A stretch of 64,000 bases of DNA from an uncultured Sphingomonadaceae bacterium (lineage in GTDB: Bacteria; Pseudomonadota; Alphaproteobacteria; Sphingomonadales; Sphingomonadaceae), in NCBI GenBank assembly GCA_947501695.1, contig CANMWO010000001.1, positions 1,550,001 to 1,614,000 on the forward strand, in the 5' to 3' direction. Position 1 is the stretch's first letter; every line of letters begins with the position of its first letter. Positions 28,296 to 36,283 of this stretch are shown one piece after another. The position numbers were made by a program, and so were the translations under genes. The notes beneath the pieces were generated by a model. That model made no database searches and was not told where the DNA came from. It was given only the letters and a program-made list of their open reading frames with translations.

Positions 28296-29018
28296 CTATT
28301 CTGTAGCGCCAACAATGGTCGCCGTCCCGCCCCCGCCAAGAACGGTAGCGAGGTTGCCCTGCTCACGGATTGTAAACACCACAATCGGTATATTGTTTTC
28401 CCGGCAAAGCGCTACAGCACTGGCATCCATTACTTTCAGATTGTCGGTCAGCACCTGATCAAAGCTCAGCGCTTCATAGCGAACTGCATCCGGATTGGTC
28501 TTAGGGTCAGCATCATAGACACCATCGACGCTTGTTCCTTTGAACAATGCTTCGCAGCCCATTTCAGCGGCCCGTAGTGCGGCTGCCGTATCGGTTGTAA
28601 AATAGGGATTGCCCGTTCCAGCAGCAAAAATAACAATCCGGCCCTTGTCTAAATGCCGGACAGCTTTACGGCGGATATAGGGTTCGCAAACACTGGCCAT
28701 CGGAATGGCAGACAACACGCGTGTGTCGCAGCCCATTTGCTCAAGTGCATTCTGTACAGCCAGAGCATTCATCACCGTCGCCAGCATGCCCATATAATCG
28801 GCGCTGGTCCGATCAAATCCTTTGGCCGCTGCCGCTAGTCCGCGGAATATGTTACCGCCGCCAACGACCAGACACAGCTCGTAACCGGCTTCTTTGGCTG
28901 ATTTCACCTCTGCGGCGATCCGATTCACAGTTTCCGGATCGATTCCGAATTCTCCCGAGCCCATCAGAGCCTCACCCGAGAGCTTGAGCAAAATGCGCTT
29001 AAACGCTGGTCTTTTCAT
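28296..29018 (-). CDS. pyrH: Uridylate kinase
   Basis: PyrH phosphorylates UMP to UDP and is an amino-acid-kinase-fold hexamer. The 240-residue protein has [13 protein letters not shown] at the start, [10 protein letters not shown] for nucleotide binding, and [17 protein letters not shown], a family hallmark. It follows tsf after 139 bases that contain a stable hairpin, so its expression may be partly independent of rpsB-tsf. Confidence 0.98.
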   Translation of the reverse strand: MKRPAFKRILLKLSGEALMGSGEFGIDPETVNRIAAEVKSAKEAGYELCLVVGGGNIFRGLAAAAKGFDRTSADYMGMLATVMNALAVQNALEQMGCDTRVLSAIPMASVCEPYIRRKAVRHLDKGRIVIFAAGTGNPYFTTDTAAALRAAEMGCEALFKGTSVDGVYDADPKTNPDAVRYEALSFDQVLTDNLKVMDASAVALCRENNIPIVVFTIREQGNLATVLGGGGTATIVGATE

Positions 29019-29075
29019 GCAAAATCCATCCCACTAACTGTCACGCGTCAGCGCCTAATTAGTCCCAAATACGAC

Positions 29076-29107
29076 AATGGCGCAGACCATAGATAGTCCG
29101 CGCCATT
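29076..29107 (-). other. Stable RNA hairpin in the tsf-pyrH spacer
   Basis: On the minus strand the arms AATGGCGCGGAC and GTCTGCGCCATT form a 12-pair stem with one G-U pair around an eight-base loop. No clear run of T follows, so an intrinsic terminator is less likely than a processing or stability element. Three GCGCCA hexamers (29100, 29108 and 29123 on the plus strand) lie in and beside it. Its position 58 bases before pyrH suggests a role in setting the ratio of tsf to pyrH. Confidence 0.5.
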
Positions 29108-29157
29108 GCGCCAAGTGTTAATGCGCCAAACCGAAATTAGGCTGCAGATTTGGTTTT

Positions 29158-30081
29158 TTAGTTTCCGAGCGTTGCAGCCACTTCTGCTGCAAAGTCTTCT
29201 TCTTTCTTCTCAATGCCTTCACCAAGCTGATAACGAACATATTCGGTCAGTTTAATCTCAGCGCCCGCATCTTTACCGGCCTGTTCAACAACCTGAGCGA
29301 TGGGTGTCTTGTTATCCATCACGAAAATTTGGCTCAGGAGAGCGTTTTCTTTGGCAAATTTTGCCATCGCGCCATCAACCATTTTTTCGACGATATTGGC
29401 CGGCTTACCAGATTCTGCTGCTTTTTCTGCTGCAATAGCGCGCTCTCGCTCCATTGTGTCTTGATCCAGACCTTCAGCGTTCAAAGCTAATGGGAAGGCT
29501 GCCGCAATATGCATGGCAATCTGCTTGCCAAGCGGTTCAAGAACATCTGCACCAGCGGTGCTTTCGAGAGCAACCAGCACACCGATTTTACCCATTGTGG
29601 ATGTCACAGCATTATGGATGTAAGGTACAACAACGCCGCTGCTGACCGCCACGGTTTTCATCCGGCGAATAGCCTGATTTTCGCCAATGGTTGCGATGTT
29701 ATTCGTCAAGGTTTCCTGAACCGTGCCGCCGGATGGATAGTCCGCCGCCGACAAAGCTTCGACATCATCGCTACCAAGGCCAAGCGCTACATTGGTCACA
29801 CCGCTGACAAAGCCCTGGAATTGTTCGTTCTTGGCAACAAAGTCGGTTTCGCTGTTTATTTCAACAGCAACGCCTTTGGTACCTGATACAGCAACACCAA
29901 CCAGACCTTCAGCTGCCGTACGGCTAGATTTCTTCTGAGCGGCAGCCAGGCCTTTGGTGCGCAGCAAATCTACTGCGGCTTCCACATCGCCATTTGTTTC
30001 GCTCAATGCTTTTTTGCAATCCATCATGCCAGCGCCGGTGCGCTCACGCAGTTCTTTCACTGCCGCTGCTGTAATAGCCAT
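29158..30081 (-). CDS. tsf: Translation elongation factor Ts
   Basis: EF-Ts exchanges GDP for GTP on EF-Tu. The 307-residue protein begins with the UBA-like domain ([20 protein letters not shown], split at the family signature) and contains the EF-Tu contact motif ETDFVAKN near residue 79, then the dimerisation-type C-terminal domain. Length is typical of alphaproteobacteria. It follows rpsB, separated by 126 bases with a terminator-like hairpin. Confidence 0.98.
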   Translation of the reverse strand: MAITAAAVKELRERTGAGMMDCKKALSETNGDVEAAVDLLRTKGLAAAQKKSSRTAAEGLVGVAVSGTKGVAVEINSETDFVAKNEQFQGFVSGVTNVALGLGSDDVEALSAADYPSGGTVQETLTNNIATIGENQAIRRMKTVAVSSGVVVPYIHNAVTSTMGKIGVLVALESTAGADVLEPLGKQIAMHIAAAFPLALNAEGLDQDTMERERAIAAEKAAESGKPANIVEKMVDGAMAKFAKENALLSQIFVMDNKTPIAQVVEQAGKDAGAEIKLTEYVRYQLGEGIEKKEEDFAAEVAATLGN

Positions 30082-30136
30082 TTTCTATGTTCCTCAATTT
30101 TCGTGTGCGAGAATTTAATATTCTTTATAAAATGAA

Positions 30137-30158
30137 GGGGCAGCAACTTTGCCGCCCC
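30137..30158 (-). terminator. Terminator-like hairpin (attenuator) between rpsB and tsf
   Basis: Minus-strand arms GGGGCGGCA and TGCTGCCCC form nine pairs, one of them G-U, around the loop AAGT, followed by TTCATTTTAT. The shape fits an intrinsic terminator, but the T-tract is interrupted. Because tsf lies downstream in the same direction, partial read-through would lower tsf expression relative to rpsB. Confidence 0.6.
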
Positions 30159-30207
30159 GCCATTTTCTTATGCGTTCAATATATGGCTGAACGAAGACGC
30201 TTCAAGC

Positions 30208-31218
30208 TTAGGCTTTTTCGTCGGCTTTCTTGTCATCGTCTTTTTTGGCAGCAGCCTTCTTGGCAGGAGCCTTTTTCGCAGCAGCTTTTTTCGCCGGTGC
30301 TTTTTTAGCAGCTGGCTTCTTGGCTGGTGCTTCTGCTTCAGCAGGCTTGGCTTCTTCAGCAGCCTTCGGTGCTTCTGCAGCAGGCGCTTCCGCGGCTGGA
30401 GCCGCTTCAACAATCTCTGCAACCGCGGCCGCTTCACCAGCAGCCATCGCGCTGGCATTGGCTTCGCTTGAAACAATTGCTTCAACCGGTGGTGCTATCT
30501 CTGCGCCGAGATCTTTGCCCGATGCGACAGCCGCTTCCTGGCCACCTTTTGTTGCAGCCGCTGCCACGGATTCGCAATAAAGACGAATTGCGCGAGCCGC
30601 ATCATCGTTGCCCGGGACCGGGAACGCGATGTTGCTGGGGTCAACATTGGAATCAAGGATCGCAACAACCGGAATACCAAGAACATTGGCTTCTTTAATC
30701 GCAAGTTCTTCTTTGTTTGCGTCAATTACGAACATTACGTCCGGAATTCCGCCCATATCGCGGATACCGCCCAGAGAAAGTTCCAGCTTGTCACGCTCGC
30801 GTGTCATCTGAAGCGCTTCTTTCTTGGTGAAACCAGCCATATCACCGGACAGCTGCTCTTCGAGCGTTTTCATCCGGCGGATAGAGTTGGAAATGGTTTT
30901 CCAGTTGGTCAGCATGCCGCCGAGCCAACGGTGGTTGACGAAATGCTGCCCGCTTGCACGGGCTGCTTCTGCGATAGGCTCTTGCGCCTGACGCTTCGTA
31001 CCAACGAAAAGGACCTTGCCGCCGGAAGACACTGCATTGGCAATGAAATCAAGCGAGCGAGCGAACAACGGAACACTCTGCGACAGATCAAGAATATGGA
31101 CGCCGTTACGGGCTCCAAAGATGTATGGTTTCATCTTTGGGTTCCAACGGTGAGTTTGGTGGCCGAAATGAACTCCGGCTTCAATCAATTGCTGTAGGGT
31201 GACGACAGGGGCCGCCAT
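30208..31218 (-). CDS. rpsB: Ribosomal protein uS2 with long Ala/Lys-rich C-terminal tail
   Basis: uS2 binds the small subunit near uS1 and the mRNA exit region. The product starts [20 protein letters not shown] and contains the family blocks [14 protein letters not shown] and [13 protein letters not shown]; the folded core ends near residue 230. About 100 further residues follow: an acidic Ala/Glu/Pro stretch, then tandem PAKK and AAKK units resembling histone H1 or topoisomerase tails, ending in [10 protein letters not shown]. The ATG at 31218 has an AGGAG ribosome binding site; the longer open frame (to 31311) lies in the leader. First gene of the large minus-strand cluster. Confidence 0.97.
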   Translation of the reverse strand: MAAPVVTLQQLIEAGVHFGHQTHRWNPKMKPYIFGARNGVHILDLSQSVPLFARSLDFIANAVSSGGKVLFVGTKRQAQEPIAEAARASGQHFVNHRWLGGMLTNWKTISNSIRRMKTLEEQLSGDMAGFTKKEALQMTRERDKLELSLGGIRDMGGIPDVMFVIDANKEELAIKEANVLGIPVVAILDSNVDPSNIAFPVPGNDDAARAIRLYCESVAAAATKGGQEAAVASGKDLGAEIAPPVEAIVSSEANASAMAAGEAAAVAEIVEAAPAAEAPAAEAPKAAEEAKPAEAEAPAKKPAAKKAPAKKAAAKKAPAKKAAAKKDDDKKADEKA

Positions 31219-31420
31219 AATATTTCTCCTTATCCGGTTATGCCTCTGGAAAGCTGAGAACCTTGGGCGACCTGAAAGATCGCCTTTGGCACCGGTATGA
31301 GTGCTTTCCATGTGGAATGAGCGTGCCGTTAAAGCGGAGCGAGACGAAATGCAAGCCCAAACTGGCGGCTATTGTAAAACTTGCACACTGAAAAAGCGAA
31401 AAGCCTCCTGCCTCTCTTTA

Positions 31421-32311
31421 TCAGAAGCCAAAAATTAGAGTTGCGCGTGACAAGGTATCGGTCTTTTTAAGGCCAGCTGGTGGATTGGTCTCGTGATCAA
31501 CTTGATAGGATAGTCGCGCAGTCAGTTTATCGCTTAGCTTGGCGTTCAATGCCGAGAGCGAATTATAGCTGCTATTTCCCGATTGGATATAGGCAGACAG
31601 ATCTTGATTGAACGTTATCGCCGGTGATATCTTCCAGGCGTAATTTACAGCCGCCAAACCTGCGATGCTTGAATCTGAGCCACCGCCGACAAGATTGGTT
31701 TTGCGCCATGCAGGGCCCGCTTTGACATCCAATTGCATCGAGTCACTATTGATAACCTTGTATCCCAAGCCGCCAGACAAGGTATAGCGCGAGGAGAAAC
31801 CTTGGAACCGGTCACGCTCATATTGCGCCAAACCAAATGCATAGAGCCGTTCATTAAATTTGTAATTGGGCTCCAGTGTGACAACGCCCTGCTCTCTCAC
31901 AGTCGCACCATTAGTGCGTTGATAATCGGCCAAAGCGTTAAATTTGAAACGCCAACGCTCCGTTTCCTTGGTCAGTTTTACGCCAGCCGTCACACCCACA
32001 GAGGTTGTATTCCCGCCGGACTGGAACGCCCCCAGTTCACCTGTACCTTCCCAGTTAGCGAAGAAACCGGCTTCATTTTTCTCAGCCATTCCTGCGGCTT
32101 CTTTTGCCGCCAGATCGGCCTTATAAGCATCGACTTTGGCTGTAACTGTTTCGCTCTTGGCATATTTCGCAATTGCATCAACTGCAGCCGTGTCGCCACT
32201 GGCAATGGCAGCGTCGATCATCGATTCTGCCGACAGTGACTCTTGTGCGATACCAGTGGAAGGCAGCATGCTAGCGCCTAATAATAGCGGTGCAAAAATT
32301 TGTTTTTTCAT
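31421..32311 (-). CDS. DUF481 (YdiY-like) outer-membrane beta-barrel protein
   Basis: A 296-residue exported protein. The signal peptide MKKQIFAPLLLGASMLP ends near GIAQ (residues 21-23). Residues 25-80 form an alanine-rich helical region, and from about residue 85 the sequence consists of amphipathic strands (GTGELGAFQSGGNTTSVGV, WRFKFNALADYQRTNG and so on), finishing with TLIFGF, a barrel-type terminal phenylalanine. This is the DUF481 family, often called YdiY, of unknown function. The ATG at 32311 is set by AAGGA five bases upstream; an open frame continues upstream without support. Transcribed alone. Confidence 0.85.
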   Translation of the reverse strand: MKKQIFAPLLLGASMLPSTGIAQESLSAESMIDAAIASGDTAAVDAIAKYAKSETVTAKVDAYKADLAAKEAAGMAEKNEAGFFANWEGTGELGAFQSGGNTTSVGVTAGVKLTKETERWRFKFNALADYQRTNGATVREQGVVTLEPNYKFNERLYAFGLAQYERDRFQGFSSRYTLSGGLGYKVINSDSMQLDVKAGPAWRKTNLVGGGSDSSIAGLAAVNYAWKISPAITFNQDLSAYIQSGNSSYNSLSALNAKLSDKLTARLSYQVDHETNPPAGLKKTDTLSRATLIFGF

Positions 32312-32557
32312 CTTAATCCTTGATGCAAATGAGGTGACGAGCATTTTTAACTGGGAGTTACAATGGTCGCCCGCTATCATGAAGGGAGCTGGATTAGCGC
32401 GCAAAATCACGTAAATTTGCAAGAGTTTACTAAGAGAGTCGTGGGTCAAAGAGGCCGCTAAACCACCCAAAGCCAAGGCTGCCAAAAGCCGTAAACACGT
32501 GCGTTGTGCATTGTCGTTGGAAGCTTATAGTAACACGTCAAAGGTGGAGGAACATCA

Positions 32558-32935
32558 ATGTCCAAATTCGCAGTTATCATGATCGGCGCAATTGCCGTTT
32601 TGCATTCCTATATTGCTTGGTTTGAAATATTTGCCTGGACAACCGTTGGACCAAAAGTTTTTGCGAATTTTGCACCCGACCTATTTGAACCCACAAAGGC
32701 AATTGCCGCCAATCAAGGAATCTACAACGCTTTTCTTGCAGCTGGTCTGCTCTGGTCCTTATTCATTCGCGATATCAAATGGCAAAAACGGATCGCTACA
32801 TGTTTTTTGTTATTTGTCGCCATTGCTGGAATTTTTGGCGCCATGACCGTGTCCCCTCGTATTGCACTGGTGCAGACCGTGCCTGCCGTCGTTGCAATGG
32901 CATTGTTATTGTTGAAGCGGAAAGAGACAATCTAG
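32558..32935 (+). CDS. DUF1304 family small membrane protein
   Basis: A 125-residue protein with four predicted membrane helices (about 5-25, 58-72, 78-96 and 101-119). The blocks HSYIAWFEIFAW and NQGIYNAFLAAGLLW match the DUF1304 family, whose function is unknown. A GGAGG ribosome binding site lies seven bases before the ATG. It is a single plus-strand gene; the 246-base spacer before it (32312-32557) holds no recognisable element beyond this ribosome binding site. Confidence 0.85.
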   Translation: MSKFAVIMIGAIAVLHSYIAWFEIFAWTTVGPKVFANFAPDLFEPTKAIAANQGIYNAFLAAGLLWSLFIRDIKWQKRIATCFLLFVAIAGIFGAMTVSPRIALVQTVPAVVAMALLLLKRKETI

Positions 32936-32984
32936 CTTCGCGTAAAATCTGATCGTGTAACCATTTCACTTCCCGATGCGTATT

Positions 32985-33060
32985 TCCAGTATGTTCCAAT
33001 TAACATTTGACATGAGAACATTATTAGAACATTAATGGTTCATAGAAAGAACATACTGGA
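32985..33060. promoter_or_regulatory. Cluster of five LexA (SOS) half-sites with an outer 12-base inverted repeat
   Basis: Alphaproteobacterial LexA binds GTTC-N7-GTTC. Here GAAC-N7-GAAC (the reverse complement) spans 33016-33030, and GTTC-N7-GAAC spans 33038-33052, so half-sites start at 33016, 33027, 33038 and 33049, exactly 11 bases apart. A fifth GTTC is at 32993. The ends form a perfect inverted repeat, TCCAGTATGTTC (32985-32996) and GAACATACTGGA (33049-33060). The recA promoter in this window has the same box. The cluster overlaps the promoter of the 80-residue membrane protein gene at 33068. Confidence 0.75.
33007..33036 (+). promoter_or_regulatory. Sigma-70-type promoter inside the LexA half-site cluster
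   Basis: A perfect -35 element TTGACA (33007-33012) is followed after 18 bases by ATTAAT (33031-33036), a moderate -10 element. Two LexA half-sites fall inside the spacer and two just downstream, so bound LexA would block RNA polymerase. Transcription would begin near 33043, which rules out the upstream in-frame ATG at 33035 as the start of the next gene. Confidence 0.55.
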
Positions 33061-33067
33061 TTTTGAA

Positions 33068-33310
33068 ATGCTAACTATCGCTATTACCTCCTTTTTTGCC
33101 CTTACACTCGTTGGTGCACTTTTAACCATCGGGATGATGTTTCATGCCTATCAGGGCAAAATAAGAGCAGTGATTATGGCTGAGCTTGGAGATAGAGCGG
33201 CGTCTACAACGGTGATCTCGCAGCGCAATCGCAACGCGGTGGTCAAGTCCTATCGGACTAATGCGCGCCGTCACTCTTTTCAGCAGATTCCATTGCGCGC
33301 TGCCGCTTAA
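33068..33310 (+). CDS. Small basic single-pass membrane protein under probable SOS control
   Basis: I do not recognise this 80-residue protein. It starts MLTIAITSFFALTLV; residues 3-25 form one hydrophobic helix, and residues 30-80 are a strongly basic region (nine arginines and two lysines) with little acidic content, so the tail probably stays in the cytoplasm. A TGGA ribosome binding site lies seven bases upstream of the ATG. The promoter just upstream is embedded in LexA half-sites. SOS-induced division inhibitors in other bacteria (SidA of Caulobacter, YneA of Bacillus, DivS of Corynebacterium) are small membrane proteins in this kind of setting, so a checkpoint role is a reasonable inference only. 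Its last 53 bases overlap the convergent pssA 3' end. Confidence 0.72.
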   Translation: MLTIAITSFFALTLVGALLTIGMMFHAYQGKIRAVIMAELGDRAASTTVISQRNRNAVVKSYRTNARRHSFQQIPLRAAA

Positions 33311-34052
33311 CCTTTGCATAGCTTCGGATGCTGAGTGGAATTAGAATAATATAACCTATGCTGATAGCGCTGAGGGTGATCCACGGATTGGTGATCACAG
33401 CAACGCCAAGCAGGGCAAAACCTGCAAGCGCCTCCAGGCGGATATTTTTGCGTAAGCGAAGCGAAGACCAGCTATAGGTAGCGGTGTTAGATATCATTAA
33501 GAAAGCGATCAAGACGATCCACGGTCCGACAACAAAATAGTGTCGGAACAACTCTTGGTCCGTGATCACCCACAGATAAAGTGGAAGCATAACCAGTCCG
33601 GCAGCCACCGGTGCCGGAATGCCGGTAAGGAAGCCTGCTGATTTATGCGGCTGCTCCTCATCATCAATATGAGCATTGAATCGAGCAAGGCGCAAGGCAC
33701 AGCCAACCGCCATGGTCAGTGAGAGGACCCAACCAAATTGGGGCATATGTTGCAAGGACCAGAAAAACATCACAACAGCCGGCGTCACGCCGAAGGCTAT
33801 AACATCGGAGAGAGAATCTAGCTCGGCACCAAAACGGCTTTGCGCATTAAGCAAACGGGCGATCCGGCCATCAAGCCCGTCTAATATACCGGCCAATACA
33901 ATGGCAGCCGCAGCCAATACCCAATTTTCCATGAACGCAAACCGGACGCCACTCAGGCCAACACATAAAGCCAGTGCGGTAACGGCATTGGGCGCAAAGG
34001 CTCGAAGCGGAATGCCGCGTTCAGGCTTTTGGATGGGCTTTTTATCTGCCAT
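33258..34052 (-). CDS. pssA: CDP-diacylglycerol-serine O-phosphatidyltransferase
   Basis: PssA makes phosphatidylserine from CDP-diacylglycerol and serine in the inner membrane. The 264-residue protein has the full CDP-alcohol phosphotransferase motif (DGLDGRIARLL, then FGAELDSLSD) near residues 60-88 and about seven membrane segments. The ATG at 34052 is preferred; an in-frame ATG at 34109 would overlap psd by 20 bases. psd lies 37 bases upstream on the same strand, so the two phosphatidylethanolamine steps are co-transcribed as psd-pssA. Confidence 0.95.
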   Translation of the reverse strand: MADKKPIQKPERGIPLRAFAPNAVTALALCVGLSGVRFAFMENWVLAAAAIVLAGILDGLDGRIARLLNAQSRFGAELDSLSDVIAFGVTPAVVMFFWSLQHMPQFGWVLSLTMAVGCALRLARFNAHIDDEEQPHKSAGFLTGIPAPVAAGLVMLPLYLWVITDQELFRHYFVVGPWIVLIAFLMISNTATYSWSSLRLRKNIRLEALAGFALLGVAVITNPWITLSAISIGYIILIPLSIRSYAKVKRQRAMESAEKSDGAH

Positions 34053-34089
34053 TAGTTGAAATTGGCAACCTGGATCATGGATATTGAGA

Positions 34090-34824
34090 TCATTGGCCGA
34101 TGCCTTCAATTTCTTTCATTTGTCCGATTTCGGCAATTACGGTTTCACCAGCGATGGTTCGCTGGCCCAAAACAACATTTGGAGTTGTTCCTTTGGGCAG
34201 ATAGACATCCACTCGGCTGCCGAACCGAATAAGCCCGATACGCTGTCCGACAGCAACAAAATCACCTTCTTTGACAAAAGACATGATCCGCCGCGCCACA
34301 AGTCCGGCAATCTGCGTGAAACCGACTTTCAAACCATCATTCCGCTCGACCATGAAATGCTGCCTTTCATTTTCGTCACTGGCTTTATCAAGATCAGCGC
34401 TCAAGAATTTGCCGGAGATATAGGCCTGTCGCTTAACCGTACCCTCAATTGGCGTTCGATTGATATGCACATCAAAGACGCTCATAAAAATGGAAACACG
34501 GATCAGCTCTTCATCGCCGAGACCGCCCTCACCTTGCAGTTCGATCGGCGGCACAACCGGCATGATCAAATTTATTAGTCCATCCGCTGGTGCCACAATA
34601 TATTTATCATCCAATGGCGTAACCCGTTTCGGGTCCCGAAAGAAGGCTAACACCCAAATCGTGATACCCGCCATAGGCCAAGCCAATGTCTCCCATGCAA
34701 AAAATGCAAAAACTGCAGTAATTGCAGCAGAAATAAGTGCGAATTTTCGGCCTTCAGGGTGGATTGGTGGAACGGCCCATTTGACTTCGCCAAGGCCTTT
34801 GTTTGAATATTTTTCTATCGCCAT
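34090..34824 (-). CDS. psd: Phosphatidylserine decarboxylase (short form)
   Basis: Psd converts phosphatidylserine to phosphatidylethanolamine with a pyruvoyl group made by self-cleavage. The 244-residue protein is the short, archaeal-like form common in alphaproteobacteria. The cleavage serine is in [12 protein letters not shown] near residue 202, with the [13 protein letters not shown] block before it. Two membrane segments occur at about residues 25-62. Divergent from icd with a 181-base spacer (34825-35005). Confidence 0.96.
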   Translation of the reverse strand: MAIEKYSNKGLGEVKWAVPPIHPEGRKFALISAAITAVFAFFAWETLAWPMAGITIWVLAFFRDPKRVTPLDDKYIVAPADGLINLIMPVVPPIELQGEGGLGDEELIRVSIFMSVFDVHINRTPIEGTVKRQAYISGKFLSADLDKASDENERQHFMVERNDGLKVGFTQIAGLVARRIMSFVKEGDFVAVGQRIGLIRFGSRVDVYLPKGTTPNVVLGQRTIAGETVIAEIGQMKEIEGIGQ

Positions 34825-35005
34825 ATGTGATCCTTAGGAGCAGTGTCCTGTTCTGACAATACTCCTACTTCAGTTTTGCAGCTTCAATCGCGAGAGTTTT
34901 GAACAGATGGTTGAACATATTGCGATCTTTGCTAAGAGATCATCATCTTAGATTCCTCCCACTGAGTGCATCGATCCACATTGCTTCCAGGAAAGAACAA
35001 TTTCT

Positions 35006-36226
35006 ATGTCAAAAATTAAGGTCAAAAACCCGGTCGTCGAACTTGATGGCGACGAAATGACGCGGATCATCTGGCAGTGGATTCGCGAGAAGTTGATTGA
35101 ACCTTATCTGGACGTTGACCTGCACTATTACGATCTCGCCATCGAAGTGCGTGACGATACCAATGACAAGATTACCGTTGATGCCGCCAATGCAATCAAA
35201 AAGCATGGTGTTGGCGTAAAATGTGCGACCATCACACCTGATGAAGATCGGGTTGAAGAATTCGGCCTGAAGCGCATGTGGAAATCACCTAATGGTACGA
35301 TCCGTAACATCCTGGGCGGGGTTGTGTTCCGTGAACCCATCGTGATCGACAACGTTCCGCGTCTTGTTCCTGGCTGGACGGACCCTATCGTGGTTGGCCG
35401 TCATGCTTTCGGCGATCAATATCGCGCGACGGATTTCAAGGTTCCCGGTCCCGGTAAACTTCGTTTGGTCTTTGATGGTGACGATGGCACCAAAATTGAT
35501 GAAGAAGTCTTCCAATTCCCATCACCGGGCGTTGCCATGGCGATGTACAATCTAGATGATTCTATTCGCGATTTCGCGCGCGCATCAATGAATTACGGCC
35601 TAAATCGCAATTGGCCGGTCTATCTCTCCACCAAAAACACAATCATGAAGGCCTATGACGGGCGCTTCAAAGATCTGTTCGAAGAGATATTCGAGACAGA
35701 ATTTAAGGACAAGTTTGAGAAAGCGGAAATAACTTACGAACATCGCCTGATCGATGACATGGTTGCATCCGCCATGAAATGGAGCGGTAAATTCGTCTGG
35801 GCCTGTAAAAACTATGACGGCGACGTTCAGTCTGACACCGTTGCGCAAGGTTTTGGCTCATTAGGCCTGATGACGTCAGTATTGATGACGCCCACCGGAA
35901 ATACCGTGGAGGCCGAAGCAGCACATGGTACGGTCACGCGGCACTATCGCCAACATCAGCAAGGCAAAGCAACCTCAACCAATCCTATTGCTTCGATTTT
36001 CGCATGGACACGCGGTCTGATTTACCGCGGCCAATTTGATGGCACACCAGACGTTACACGCTTTGCTGAAACGCTTGAAAGAGTATGTATTCAAACGGTT
36101 GAAAATGGCGATATGACTAAGGATCTCGCAATCCTTATAGGTCCTGACCAAAGCTGGATGACAACCGAGCAGTTTTTTGAAGCGGTGCGGTCTAATCTCG
36201 AAACAGAAATGGAAACTTGGAAATAG
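35006..36226 (+). CDS. icd: NADP-dependent isocitrate dehydrogenase (eukaryote-like homodimeric type)
   Basis: This TCA-cycle enzyme oxidises isocitrate to 2-oxoglutarate. The 406-residue product starts [20 protein letters not shown], and contains [13 protein letters not shown] for isocitrate binding and [15 protein letters not shown] near the cofactor site, matching the type II enzymes of alphaproteobacteria and eukaryotic cytosol rather than the E. coli type. It is followed after 57 bases by the antiporter gene on the same strand. Confidence 0.98.
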   Translation: MSKIKVKNPVVELDGDEMTRIIWQWIREKLIEPYLDVDLHYYDLAIEVRDDTNDKITVDAANAIKKHGVGVKCATITPDEDRVEEFGLKRMWKSPNGTIRNILGGVVFREPIVIDNVPRLVPGWTDPIVVGRHAFGDQYRATDFKVPGPGKLRLVFDGDDGTKIDEEVFQFPSPGVAMAMYNLDDSIRDFARASMNYGLNRNWPVYLSTKNTIMKAYDGRFKDLFEEIFETEFKDKFEKAEITYEHRLIDDMVASAMKWSGKFVWACKNYDGDVQSDTVAQGFGSLGLMTSVLMTPTGNTVEAEAAHGTVTRHYRQHQQGKATSTNPIASIFAWTRGLIYRGQFDGTPDVTRFAETLERVCIQTVENGDMTKDLAILIGPDQSWMTTEQFFEAVRSNLETEMETWK

Positions 36227-36283
36227 TATTCCTTTCGTTTTGGCATACTGACAAAAGGGATGTTTCGCGTATAGGTGTTTTCT

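Noticed and set aside
30230-30330. Tandem repeat that could be a short repeat array or CRISPR remnant
   Set aside because: The repeats are codon-scale units encoding PAKK and AAKK in frame with rpsB, without spacers.
30168-30485. Lysine- and arginine-rich minus-strand frame over the rpsB end
   Set aside because: It is a frame shadow of the repetitive rpsB tail and has no start signal of its own.
33035-33067. In-frame upstream ATG at 33035 as the start of the small membrane protein
   Set aside because: It lies within the -10 region and LexA half-sites, has no ribosome binding site, and would put the start before the predicted transcription start.
34901-34916. GAAC repeated near the psd-icd spacer, resembling a LexA box
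   Set aside because: The gap between the half-sites is eight bases, not seven, so the 11-base spacing seen at the two accepted sites is broken.
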